DNA of 5,701 bases from assembly GCA_903922535.1 (NCBI GenBank), contig CAIXUF010000727.1, forward strand, positions 1 to 5,701. Direction: 5' to 3'. This stretch comes from Candidatus Hydrogenedentota bacterium (GTDB taxonomy: Bacteria; Hydrogenedentota; Hydrogenedentia; Hydrogenedentiales; CAITNO01). This document shows, piece after piece, positions 1 through 5,420 of the stretch. The stretch's first letter is position 1; each line of letters begins with the position of its first letter. The notes beneath the pieces were generated by a model, which saw only the letters and a program-made list of their open reading frames with translations, made no database searches and was not told the origin of the DNA. The position numbers and the translations under genes were made by a program.

Positions 1-2006
1 ACCAGCTTCACGTTGTCCGTGACCTGGCCCGCCTGCACGTCCACTTCCACGCGCGCCGGCGTGTAGTTCTCCGCCGTGGCCTCGATCCGGTAGGCGCCGG
101 CGTTGACGCGCATTTCAAAGCTGCCGTCGGGGTTGGAGAATGTCATCGAGTTGGTGGCGCCGGTCATCATGCTCATCGTGTCCAGCCTGCCTTCGCCGCT
201 GGCGGACAGGGGATAGGCGTTCACCGTGTAGGTGGCGGGGGGACGGTTGGTGTCGCGGGCAATTACCGTGCCGCGGATCATGGCCGTCTGCCTCAACACC
301 ACGTCCACCTCCTGGTTGAGGCGCACGCGGCGGATGGTGGTGGGGGCGTAGCCCTCCATGGTCACTTCGAGGGAGTAGTAGCCGGTGTTTACGCCGTCAA
401 AATTGAACCTGCCGCCGCCCGCGGAGGTCGTGGTGCGCTCCATCGCGTCGAAGGTTGCGCCGGACATGCCCGAAAGCTTGATGTTCGCGCCGTCCACGGC
501 GGCGCCCTTGCCGTCCTTTACGGTGCCAAAGACCCTGTACTGGCCGTCGTCGGCGGAGGAGAGGGTCAATTCCACCTTCATGTCGGTGTAGCCGTCCGGG
601 TAAATCGGATAGCCCATGGCGGAGATCTTGAAGCCCTTTTTCCGGGCGAACAACTGGTATTCCCCGGGCGGCAACTGGGTGATGGTGAACTGGCCGTTTT
701 CGTCGGAGCGCGCGCCGCGGAACGCCTGGGGCGCCTCGACGGGACTGAGCAGTTTCGAATAGGCCGGAATGCAGGTGATGTCCGTCTCGGGAAGCAGATC
801 GCCCTTGTCGCTTTTGACCACGCCGATCACGTTGCTGCCGGAGAACAGGAAGACGTCGATGCGCACGGCCCGCTGATCCTTGGTCAGCAGGAACGGATCG
901 GCCAACTGGGGCGCGCTGTCCTTGCAGGTGGCGTAGAGCCGCCACGGCTGGTTAAGGGGCACGCCGCGCAGCTCGTAGTAGCCGTCGTCGCCGGTGCGGT
1001 TGGAAAGCGGGGGGGCCTGCTTGACCATGCTGTTCAGCGCCTGCGAGAGGGGGCTGTCCGAGGTGCACAGCACCACGTCGGCGTTGGGCACGCCCTGTTT
1101 GTCGCCCGCGGTGACGTAGCCCCAGACGATCCCGGCGGTCTCCACCTCAAAATCCACGTTCTTCACGTGGTCGTTCTCGGTGGCAATCTTCACTTTCTGG
1201 AAGGGCAGCGCCTTGCCCGGCACGAATTCGCTGCCGCGCAGTTCCACCGTGACTCCCGCCTCGCCGGGCATGAGCCCCACCAATTCATAGCGCCCGTCGG
1301 CATCGGTGGTGGCGTCGGCGCCATGCTCGACGTACACCTTCAGGTCGGGCGCGCCCTCGGAGGAACCCGCCACGCGGACCCGCCCGGACACCGTGGCGCC
1401 TGAATTGAGTTCGACGTTCAATTCGCGCACCGGGTGCTCCGGCGTGAGCGCGTCGGCGATCTTTTTGGCGTTCATGAAGCCTTTGGCGGTGAATTCCACG
1501 GTGAATATGCCGGGTTTCATGAGCACCAGCTCGTAGGTCCCGTCATCCTTGGTGATGGCATACCCGACTTCATTGGGATCGACGCCTTTGGGGCCGGCGT
1601 TGGGTTTCGGGGGCGGCAGCGTTTCACCCAGGGCAGGAACGCGGTTGGCGGTCACGCGCACCCTGGCCACGGGCGATTTGTCGTTGGCGTCGAGCACGGT
1701 GCCCGTGATGCGGTAGGGGGTTTCTGCGGGCGCGGCGGGCGTGTCTGTGGCCGAAACTGTGGAGGTTTCAGCGGAGCCGGATTTGGGGGCGGCCACGGGC
1801 GCAAAGGGCTCATCCTTCCCCGAGGTTTTGGGTTTTGGCTTTTCCGTGGGGGCGGCCTGATAGGAGACCTTGGACTTGGGGGGGGCCTCCGGTTTTGACT
1901 GGGCCAGGAAGAAGGCCAGCCCGACCAGCACGGCCAGAATGATCACCGCCGCGGCGATAATTTGCAGGGTTGATAATGCTGTCTTATTGCGCTGTAAAGG
2001 GCTCAT
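1..2006 (-). CDS. Membrane-anchored protein with about six tandem carboxypeptidase-regulatory-like domains (partial)
   Basis: The frame is open from an ATG at 2006 to the window edge, giving 668 visible residues with no stop. GAGGAAG (2009-2015 on the plus strand) lies just before the ATG and supports this start. Residues 1-14 are short and basic (RNK at 6-8), and residues 15-35 form one hydrophobic helix, so this is a signal anchor with the bulk outside the cytoplasm. Residues 37-97 are a Pro/Ala/Lys/Thr-rich linker. Six related units of about 90-100 residues then begin near 98, 203, 290, 390, 490 and 574. Each opens with a strand such as ITGTVLD, VSGRVRV or VFGTVKD, and most continue with a D/N-G-x-[YF] turn (DADGRYEL, DDGYYELRG, DENGQFTI, NPDGSFEM) and a PGxY-like strand (PPGEYQLFA). 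This is the pattern of CarboxypepD_reg/CarbopepD_reg_2 beta-sandwiches, which usually serve as structural, adhesive or binding modules rather than enzymes. No catalytic domain is visible; one could follow in the missing C-terminus. The substrate is unknown. Confidence 0.88.
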   Translation of the reverse strand, partial: MSPLQRNKTALSTLQIIAAAVIILAVLVGLAFFLAQSKPEAPPKSKVSYQAAPTEKPKPKTSGKDEPFAPVAAPKSGSAETSTVSATDTPAAPAETPYRITGTVLDANDKSPVARVRVTANRVPALGETLPPPKPNAGPKGVDPNEVGYAITKDDGTYELVLMKPGIFTVEFTAKGFMNAKKIADALTPEHPVRELNVELNSGATVSGRVRVAGSSEGAPDLKVYVEHGADATTDADGRYELVGLMPGEAGVTVELRGSEFVPGKALPFQKVKIATENDHVKNVDFEVETAGIVWGYVTAGDKQGVPNADVVLCTSDSPLSQALNSMVKQAPPLSNRTGDDGYYELRGVPLNQPWRLYATCKDSAPQLADPFLLTKDQRAVRIDVFLFSGSNVIGVVKSDKGDLLPETDITCIPAYSKLLSPVEAPQAFRGARSDENGQFTITQLPPGEYQLFARKKGFKISAMGYPIYPDGYTDMKVELTLSSADDGQYRVFGTVKDGKGAAVDGANIKLSGMSGATFDAMERTTTSAGGGRFNFDGVNTGYYSLEVTMEGYAPTTIRRVRLNQEVDVVLRQTAMIRGTVIARDTNRPPATYTVNAYPLSASGEGRLDTMSMMTGATNSMTFSNPDGSFEMRVNAGAYRIEATAENYTPARVEVDVQAGQVTDNVKL

Positions 2007-2017
2007 TACTTCCTCGG

Positions 2018-2043
2018 GACGGTTTCATGCCTGACCGGTTGGC
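2018..2043 (-). promoter_or_regulatory. ECF-type promoter-like motif before the repeat-protein gene
   Basis: On the minus strand GCCAAC (2043-2038) is followed after exactly 16 bp by CGTC (2021-2018). This resembles ECF sigma promoters, which have an AAC-containing -35 and a CGTC-type -10 about 16 bp apart. The motif before the sigma operon has the same layout, and both spacers contain GTCA and TGAAACC. CGTC ends only 11 nt before the ATG at 2006, so a start from here would give a nearly leaderless message and might cut into the ribosome site. Its use as a real promoter is therefore uncertain. Confidence 0.35.
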
Positions 2044-2069
2044 TGACCCTGGACGGACGCTCAGGGTCA
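2044..2069. repeat. Perfect 8-bp inverted repeat beside the ECF-like -35 element
   Basis: TGACCCTG (2044-2051) and CAGGGTCA (2062-2069) are perfect reverse complements separated by 10 bp. The element abuts the GCCAAC box at 2038-2043. It could be the operator of a dimeric regulator acting on the downstream gene, or a hairpin in the leader if transcription begins further upstream. The sequence shows the symmetry; the role is inferred. Confidence 0.6.
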
Positions 2070-2075
2070 CAGGCT

Positions 2076-2085
2076 TGATGCATCA
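2076..2085. repeat. 10-bp perfect palindrome TGATGCATCA
   Basis: TGATGCATCA is fully self-complementary and lies in the upstream region of the repeat-protein gene, 6 bp from the longer inverted repeat. It is a possible protein-binding site. A 10-bp palindrome can also arise by chance, so the functional claim is weak. Confidence 0.3.
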
Positions 2086-2120
2086 CAGTATGATACGCCA
2101 TGCAACCCCTCCAAAGTAAA

Positions 2121-2147
2121 CGTATAAACCATCCCGTTAGATGTCAA
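2121..2147 (-). promoter_or_regulatory. Possible sigma70 promoter for the repeat-protein gene
   Basis: On the minus strand there is a perfect TTGACA (2147-2142). TATACG (2126-2121) follows after 15 bp, or TACGTT after 17 bp. The -35 is consensus but the -10 is poor in either spacing. A start near 2114 would give a leader of about 110 nt containing the palindrome and the 8-bp inverted repeat. It is an alternative to the ECF-like motif nearer the gene. Confidence 0.35.
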
Positions 2148-2192
2148 GCCGCCACAACCATCAGAACTCCCACTGCTCTTCCATAATATGCA

Positions 2193-2214
2193 ATGGCGGG
2201 CCTGGGCCCGCCAT
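2193..2214 (-). terminator. GC-rich hairpin after the sigma operon
   Basis: ATGGCGGGCC and GGCCCGCCAT form perfect 10-bp complementary arms around a TG centre, which folds in practice as about 9 bp with a 4-nt loop. It lies 43 bp past the stop of the two-TM protein gene, the last gene of the sigma operon. No T-tract follows on the minus strand, so it is not a classical intrinsic terminator. It may instead aid termination or block 3' decay. Confidence 0.5.
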
Positions 2215-2256
2215 ATATATACCCGCGAAACGGAAAAATGTTCGTTCCGCCGCTTT

Positions 2257-2670
2257 TTATCTCAGTCCAAGCCGCTTGCGCAGCGGCCGCCAGCCCATTG
2301 CCAGCGTGCAAACGGCCAGAACAACACTGAGAATCAGCGTGTATGCGCCCTGATAGGCGTGCCAGTACTGCACGAGGGCCGTTGCGTAATAGTCATACTG
2401 GCCCTTGCCGCCGGAGACGCCGGCCTTGGCCAAAACGCTGAGGTTGGTGAACCAGAGCAGCGCCCCGGCCGAAAGCAGGGCCGAAACCAGCGCAAGCAGC
2501 AGTGTGGCCATGGAGAGGCGGAAGCGCATTTTTTCGCGGTCCCGAAGGTCCGCGATGCGCAGGCGCTCCTCTACGCCGCGTTGCAGGCTCGCCGGGGCGC
2601 GCAGAAGCGGCTCCGAGGACAGCGCCCGGTCGATGAGCGCATCCATGTCGATTTTTTCACCACCAGCCAT
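2257..2670 (-). CDS. Two-TM membrane protein, probable anti-sigma partner of the ECF factor
   Basis: The product is 137 residues from ATG 2670. An alternative ATG at 2646 would give 129 residues. The 2670 start overlaps the end of the sigma gene by 14 bp and has AAGGAA upstream at a long spacing. Residues 10-50 are a charged, probably cytoplasmic helical region (MDALIDRALSSEP, then VEERLRIADLRDREK). Residues about 52-75 and 108-127 are hydrophobic helices. A short loop between them holds a GVSGGKG stretch, and the C-terminus is basic (RPLRKRLGLR). Its position directly after an ECF sigma gene, with overlap, and an N-terminal cytoplasmic part followed by membrane helices fit an anti-sigma factor that holds the sigma at the inner membrane. 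The zinc-binding HxxxCxxC motif of classical anti-sigma domains is absent and the only Cys lies in TM2. The role therefore rests on context, not on a recognised domain. Confidence 0.8.
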   Translation of the reverse strand: MAGGEKIDMDALIDRALSSEPLLRAPASLQRGVEERLRIADLRDREKMRFRLSMATLLLALVSALLSAGALLWFTNLSVLAKAGVSGGKGQYDYYATALVQYWHAYQGAYTLILSVVLAVCTLAMGWRPLRKRLGLR

Positions 2671-3262
2671 TGAATGCCAATTCCTTCTCAACAATGCGCC
2701 GCAGTTGCTTGCGCGCGCGGAACATCCATGTTTTGAGCGTGCCCACGGGGATTTCCATCGCCTCCGCAATCTCATCGTACGACGTGCCGTTAAGATAGTA
2801 GAGGGTCATGATCGTCGCATAGCGCTCGGACAGCTTGTGCACGCAGCGTCTGACATGCTCCAGCAGATCCGTGTTTCCCGGCTCTGGCGCGTCCTCCGCC
2901 GAAGCGTCGTGCTGGGGGCCGAACTCCACCTCGCCCCGGCGCTTGCGCCGGTTCAGTTCGGTAAGGCAGACGCTGGAGGTCACACGGTACATCCAAGTCC
3001 GGAAACTGCAGTCACCGCGGAAGCCTTTGAGCAGCCGGTACGCCTTGAGAAAGGACTCCTGAGCCATGTCCTCGGCCTGCGTCATGTCGCGCATGAAGCG
3101 GTAGGACACGTTGAACACCAGGTGCTGGTGCCGCCGCACCAGTTCGGAAAAGGCGTCTCTGTCGCCGGACTTGGCCTGTCCGACCAGTTCCAGGTCGGAT
3201 GTCTCCTGTCCAGCTTCGGCCTCGGCCACCGCCGGAAACACCGAGACGGCTTCTTTGATCAT
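2657..3262 (-). CDS. ECF-type RNA polymerase sigma factor
   Basis: This 201-residue protein is the usual length for the sigma70 ECF group, which directs RNA polymerase to promoters of stress or envelope genes. Region 2 spans about residues 24-95, with the core-binding run DLELVGQAKSGDRDAF and the -10 recognition segment AEDMAQESFLKAYRLLKGF followed by FRTWMYRV. A charged linker (about 105-135) leads to region 4, about 138-190, with the helix-turn-helix YDEIAEAMEIPVGTLKTWMF and a basic ARKQLRRI tail. The ATG at 3262 is chosen because AAGGAG lies 6 nt upstream and the homologous part starts just after it; the open frame continues 76 codons further upstream without sigma-like sequence. Its ATG overlaps the TGA of the preceding DUF4097-like gene as ATGA, suggesting translational coupling. 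The next gene is the likely anti-sigma partner. No C-terminal extension is present. Confidence 0.96.
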   Translation of the reverse strand: MIKEAVSVFPAVAEAEAGQETSDLELVGQAKSGDRDAFSELVRRHQHLVFNVSYRFMRDMTQAEDMAQESFLKAYRLLKGFRGDCSFRTWMYRVTSSVCLTELNRRKRRGEVEFGPQHDASAEDAPEPGNTDLLEHVRRCVHKLSERYATIMTLYYLNGTSYDEIAEAMEIPVGTLKTWMFRARKQLRRIVEKELAFNGWW

Positions 3263-4170
3263 GTGGTACTCCTTTGCAGGACTATGTCGCCATTCATGGA
3301 GTTCATGGAGAGCTTCGTCGCGCCGTTGCCGATAACACCCAGCAATGCGTGCCGCTTGTGCTCCCCGGATTTGAGTTCCACGCCCGGCTCGGCACGCACC
3401 GTGCCCCGGCCTGTCGTGGCGCTCACTTCCGCGGAACCGTTCTCCGACATGATTAGTGTAATCGCTCCGTTCATCGAGGTCAAGTCGCACGCACTCACCT
3501 CGGGGCCGAGCAGCGTGGTCATGATTGACCCGGTGATGGTTGATGCCTGCAGGGTGCCGGATTTGACCTGGGCGTTGATGTTTCCGTTGACGGTTTCCAG
3601 CGTGGTTTCTGCCGCCGCATCGTATATGCGGATGCGTCCGTTCGTGCTTTTCGCATTAACAGCACCCTGGGCGCCCTGAATCTCGATGTCGGAGTTGATG
3701 CCTTCAACCGTCACCTGGTTGCAACCCGGTGTCACGCGGACGTTTCCGTTGGACACCTCCAAAGCGACGTCCGTGCCTGTCGGCACGGTGATGACGTAAT
3801 CGACGCGCAGGTCCAGCTCATCAGGCCGCTCGGCGGGTTCCGTGACCAGTTCGAGGGCGGCGTCGGTCACGGTGGTCTTGATTAGGGTGGTGATGTACTG
3901 CTCCGCCACGGGCTGCTCAGCGGTGCTCGGGGTGTATGCCCGGATGTCCGCATCCACTTGAATTTCTTTGACTTCCGCCACATTGACGCGCACCGTTCCA
4001 TCCGTGTTGGTGACGCGCACCACGGGAACGGTGGGGAAGGTCATGGTCTTTTGCTGCTGCGCGCCAGGCCGGCACACTTCCCGTGGCAGCCGGGGGGCGA
4101 GTATGCCCACGGCGAAAATCTGTATGGCGACCGCAATGAAGGCCGCTGTGGCTACGCTTCGATATACCAT
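3259..4170 (-). CDS. DUF4097-like membrane-tethered beta-repeat protein
   Basis: From ATG 4170 the product is 303 residues. An in-frame ATG at 4221 lacks a ribosome site and lies within the probable operon promoter, so 4170 is preferred, with a weak purine-rich AAAGAGAG upstream. Residues about 5-25 are a hydrophobic signal peptide or anchor with an Arg at 4. There is no lipobox. From about residue 50 the chain is beta-rich. From about 137 to the end it carries short recurring units: SNGNVRV, NSDIEI, STNGRIRI, TVNGNINA, TITGSIMT, SMNGAITL, and finally SMNGDIVL near 291-298. This [ST]xNGxI pattern and the GNGATKLSMNSMNGDI ending are characteristic of DUF4097 'putative adhesin' proteins, which likely form a beta-solenoid. 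Members often sit beside sigma/anti-sigma genes, but their biochemical role is unknown. It is the first gene of the operon and its TGA overlaps the sigma ATG. A role as envelope sensor or effector is inferred from this context. Confidence 0.87.
   Translation of the reverse strand: MVYRSVATAAFIAVAIQIFAVGILAPRLPREVCRPGAQQQKTMTFPTVPVVRVTNTDGTVRVNVAEVKEIQVDADIRAYTPSTAEQPVAEQYITTLIKTTVTDAALELVTEPAERPDELDLRVDYVITVPTGTDVALEVSNGNVRVTPGCNQVTVEGINSDIEIQGAQGAVNAKSTNGRIRIYDAAAETTLETVNGNINAQVKSGTLQASTITGSIMTTLLGPEVSACDLTSMNGAITLIMSENGSAEVSATTGRGTVRAEPGVELKSGEHKRHALLGVIGNGATKLSMNSMNGDIVLQRSTT
3269..3274 (-). promoter_or_regulatory. Ribosome-binding site that fixes the sigma factor start
   Basis: AAGGAG on the minus strand lies 6 nt before ATG 3262, inside the last codons of the upstream DUF4097-like gene. 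It supports the short 201-residue sigma factor over the longer open frame beginning at 3490. Confidence 0.8.
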
Positions 4171-4205
4171 ATCTCTCTTTCCAACCCTTTGACCTTGGGG
4201 GACTT

Positions 4206-4231
4206 GACGGGGTTTCACCATGACAGTTGCC
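4206..4231 (-). promoter_or_regulatory. Candidate ECF-type, possibly autoregulated, promoter of the sigma operon
   Basis: On the minus strand GGCAAC (4231-4226) is followed after 16 bp by CGTCAA (4209-4204). Known ECF promoters combine an AAC-containing -35 with a CGTC/CGTA-type -10 at this spacing. Transcription would begin near 4199, about 30 nt before ATG 4170, a normal leader. CAACTG is repeated in tandem at 7-bp period across the -35. ECF sigma genes commonly control their own operon, so autoregulation is plausible but not shown by sequence alone. Confidence 0.5.
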
Positions 4232-4267
4232 AGTTGAAACAGAGGGAACCATCCGCTTAATTGGTAG

Positions 4268-4308
4268 TCTGTCCCTTTTTAGGACAGGAGGAGGCCCTTT
4301 TCAGGCCT
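4268..4308. repeat. Two adjacent hairpins with matching loops, between the toxin gene and the sigma operon
   Basis: Hairpin A has arms CTGTCC (4269-4274) and GGACAG (4282-4287) around the loop CTTTTTA. Hairpin B has arms AGGCC (4292-4296) and GGCCT (4304-4308) around CTTTTCA. Both loops are 7 nt and nearly identical. A purine-rich AGGAGG-type sequence lies between them and follows the second. The pair lies 49 bp or more past the toxin stop and may end the toxin-antitoxin transcript, although no T-tract follows on the minus strand. It may also be a dispersed intergenic repeat. Confidence 0.5.
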
Positions 4309-4356
4309 TTAGGAGGGGGCTTTCTTAGGTGTCCGGGCGGAATAGGGTGCCTGAAA

Positions 4357-4764
4357 TCAGCCGGACGGGTCTATCAGCCGGAGTTTCTTGAAATACTTGC
4401 GATAGAAGCCGCGGTCACGAGTCAGCAGCCGATCTGCCTGTGTCATGGCATGTGCCGCGATGAGAAAATCCGCCAATATGCGGCTTCTATCACCGCCCTC
4501 TTTGCGGTATTGCCGCCACATTTCACCCGTTAATGTTGCCGTCATCTGTTCAAGGGGTGAGAAGATGACGGGAAGATCACCAAGCGTGTCTTCAAAGACT
4601 TTCGCTGAAGGGAAGATCGCGGTGACTTCAGCCCAGACCACATCGCACGCCACCACCTGGCCTTCCTGGATGCAGCGACGAAGAGCACTCAAGGAGCACG
4701 GACCGAACTTGGGATCCGCCCGAAGGATGTCGATCAACACATTGGTGTCTACCGCCGTGATCAC
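4357..4764 (-). CDS. vapC: VapC-family PIN-domain toxin ribonuclease
   Basis: The product is 135 residues, typical for VapC. These are Mg2+-dependent endoribonucleases that cut tRNA, rRNA or mRNA when their antitoxin is lost. The four acidic metal-binding positions are visible: D6 in AVDTNVLIDIL, E46 in VVWAEVTA, D99 in ILADFLIAAHA, and D117 in LLTRDRGFY. The PIN fold is therefore complete and probably active. The start codon is GTG at 4764, which overlaps the antitoxin TGA as GTGA. GAGAGG lies 6 nt upstream inside the antitoxin gene. This gives tight coupling with the antitoxin made first. The RNA target cannot be read from the sequence. Confidence 0.95.
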   Translation of the reverse strand: MITAVDTNVLIDILRADPKFGPCSLSALRRCIQEGQVVACDVVWAEVTAIFPSAKVFEDTLGDLPVIFSPLEQMTATLTGEMWRQYRKEGGDRSRILADFLIAAHAMTQADRLLTRDRGFYRKYFKKLRLIDPSG

Positions 4765-4982
4765 GGATTGCCTCTCAGATCGGCGATGATCTCATCCGTG
4801 CTCTTTTCAAAGGAAAGGCAGCCGTAGATGCGGCTGAGCGTATCTGTCTGGTCCGCCTTCTCCGCCACCAGCCGCCCATTTTCCTCGTGAAACTCAAGGA
4901 TGGTTCTGGGTGTTATTCCGAGACTGTCCCTAAGGGGTTTGGGTATGGTTACTTGTCCCCGGTCCGCCACGACAGCTTTCAT
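4761..4982 (-). CDS. vapB: VapB-type antitoxin with AbrB/SpoVT-like DNA-binding fold
   Basis: This 73-residue protein starts at ATG 4982, with AAGGAG 6 nt upstream; a longer frame from 5033 would run through the promoter and is rejected. Residues 1-42 hold the swapped-hairpin AbrB pattern: VVADRGQVTIPKPLRDSLGI, then T-P-R-T-ILEFHEENGRLVAEK. Dimers of this fold bind DNA. The C-terminal part, about 44-73 (TDTLSRIYGCLSFEKSTDEIIADLRG), is the likely toxin-binding segment that inserts into the PIN active site. The gene precedes the toxin with a 4-bp overlap. Direct repeats at its transcription start fit autorepression by the VapBC complex, as known for related systems. Confidence 0.93.
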   Translation of the reverse strand: MKAVVADRGQVTIPKPLRDSLGITPRTILEFHEENGRLVAEKADQTDTLSRIYGCLSFEKSTDEIIADLRGNP

Positions 4983-4998
4983 GATGTGCTCCTTTGAA

Positions 4999-5028
4999 TA
5001 TGCATACTTTCCGAAAATGTATCCATAC
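4999..5028. promoter_or_regulatory. Candidate VapBC operator: paired TATSCATAC repeats
   Basis: TATGCATAC (4999-5007) and TATCCATAC (5020-5028) match at 8 of 9 bases and are spaced 21 bp apart, two turns of the helix. The upstream copy covers the predicted transcription start near 5025, and the other lies just before the antitoxin ribosome site. The first copy contains the palindrome TATGCATA. Placement suits repression by the antitoxin or toxin-antitoxin complex; binding is inferred. Confidence 0.5.
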
Positions 5029-5031
5029 CTC

Positions 5032-5060
5032 ACTATACATTACCGCAGGCATGCTGTCAA
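5032..5060 (-). promoter_or_regulatory. Strong sigma70-type promoter of vapBC
   Basis: On the minus strand a consensus TTGACA (5060-5055) is followed after an ideal 17-bp spacer by TATAGT (5037-5032), a 5/6 match to TATAAT. The predicted start is near 5025, giving a leader of about 43 nt before ATG 4982. Confidence 0.8.
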
Positions 5061-5092
5061 GAACATCCGGCTGGTTGAACATCCGGCTGGTT
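5061..5092. repeat. Perfect 16-bp tandem duplication next to the vapBC -35 box
   Basis: GAACATCCGGCTGGTT occurs at 5061-5076 and again at 5077-5092 with no mismatch, then GGCTGGAAC continues with partial similarity. The duplication begins at the base adjoining the vapBC -35 hexamer and lies between the divergent promoters. An exact copy implies a recent slippage or duplication event. Confidence 0.9.
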
Positions 5093-5137
5093 GGCTGGAA
5101 CTTCAAGCACGTCGTAAATTTCAGACGGATTCCATTG

Positions 5138-5143
5138 TATAAT
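5138..5143 (+). promoter_or_regulatory. -10 element (TATAAT) for the small plus-strand gene
   Basis: A perfect TATAAT lies 64 bp before ATG 5208. No good -35 is found at 16-18 bp; the hexamer at 17 bp is TAAATT. A start near 5150 would give a leader of nearly 60 nt. The promoter is probable but weak, or needs an activator. Confidence 0.5.
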
Positions 5144-5207
5144 AGCGTCAACCAGATACGGGGCTATGGACCAATCGCGATTCACACGTCCCCGGAGGTT
5201 GCATTCG

Positions 5208-5396
5208 ATGAAGAAGACTGAAAAACGCTTTGACTGCGTGGAAATGATGCACGAGGGCGGAGCGCGCGTTCACGAGGAATTGAACGGCAAGACGCGTGAG
5301 GAGCAATTGGCCTATTGGCAGCGCCAGAACGAGGAATCGCGCAGGAAGCATCCCCGGCTCCGCGCACTGAGTCCAACGAACACTCCACCCAAATAA
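5208..5396 (+). CDS. Small charged protein of unknown function (62 aa)
   Basis: The start ATG 5208 has GGAGG at 5194-5198, 9 nt upstream; an in-frame ATG at 5166 lacks such a site. The protein is soluble and highly charged. Residues 8-24 read FDCVEMMHEGGARVHEE, and residues 28-46 (KTREEQLAYWQRQNEESRR) should form an amphipathic helix. A Pro-rich tail (PTNTPPK) ends it. The pattern F-D-[AC]-V-x-M-M, then a T-x-E-E-x-x-x-Y helix, recalls small uncharacterised proteins that I associate with toxin genes as putative antitoxins. That family link is from memory and is unproven. No partner toxin follows, because the next gene is convergent 24 bp away. It is divergent from vapBC, so shared control across the intergenic region is possible. 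Confidence 0.75.
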   Translation: MKKTEKRFDCVEMMHEGGARVHEELNGKTREEQLAYWQRQNEESRRKHPRLRALSPTNTPPK

Positions 5397-5420
5397 GACA
5401 CCCATCCTGCAGAAACTCGT

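Noticed and set aside
397..945. A 182-codon open frame on the minus strand
   Set aside because: It is a different frame of the repeat-protein gene, Arg/Gly-rich and without domain features. The true frame is open through the whole region with repeated beta-sandwich motifs.
1434..1898. Gly/Phe-rich plus-strand open frame of 154 codons
   Set aside because: It is antisense to the Pro/Lys linker and first repeats of the large protein. Its Gly-rich composition is explained by reading the complementary strand, and no ribosome site stands out.
3263..3490. Upstream extension of the sigma factor to ATG 3490
   Set aside because: The extra 76 residues look like out-of-frame DUF4097 gene sequence. AAGGAG 6 nt before ATG 3262 gives a normal-length ECF factor.
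2405..3679. A 424-codon open frame on the plus strand
   Set aside because: It lies antisense to the sigma, two-TM and DUF4097-like genes. Its translation is Arg/Ser-rich without domain pattern, while the minus-strand frames show clear family motifs. Long antisense frames are expected in GC-rich DNA.
4171..4221. Earlier start of the DUF4097-like gene at 4221
   Set aside because: No ribosome site precedes it, it would place a hydrophilic stretch before the signal anchor, and it lies upstream of the predicted transcription start.
5061..5092. CRISPR-like repeat
   Set aside because: There are only two 16-bp copies in direct contact with no spacer, so this is a simple tandem duplication.
5397..5420. 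Bidirectional terminator between the convergent small gene and the MFS gene
   Set aside because: The gap is 24 bp and contains only a CTGCAG palindrome, with no stem-loop followed by a T-tract.
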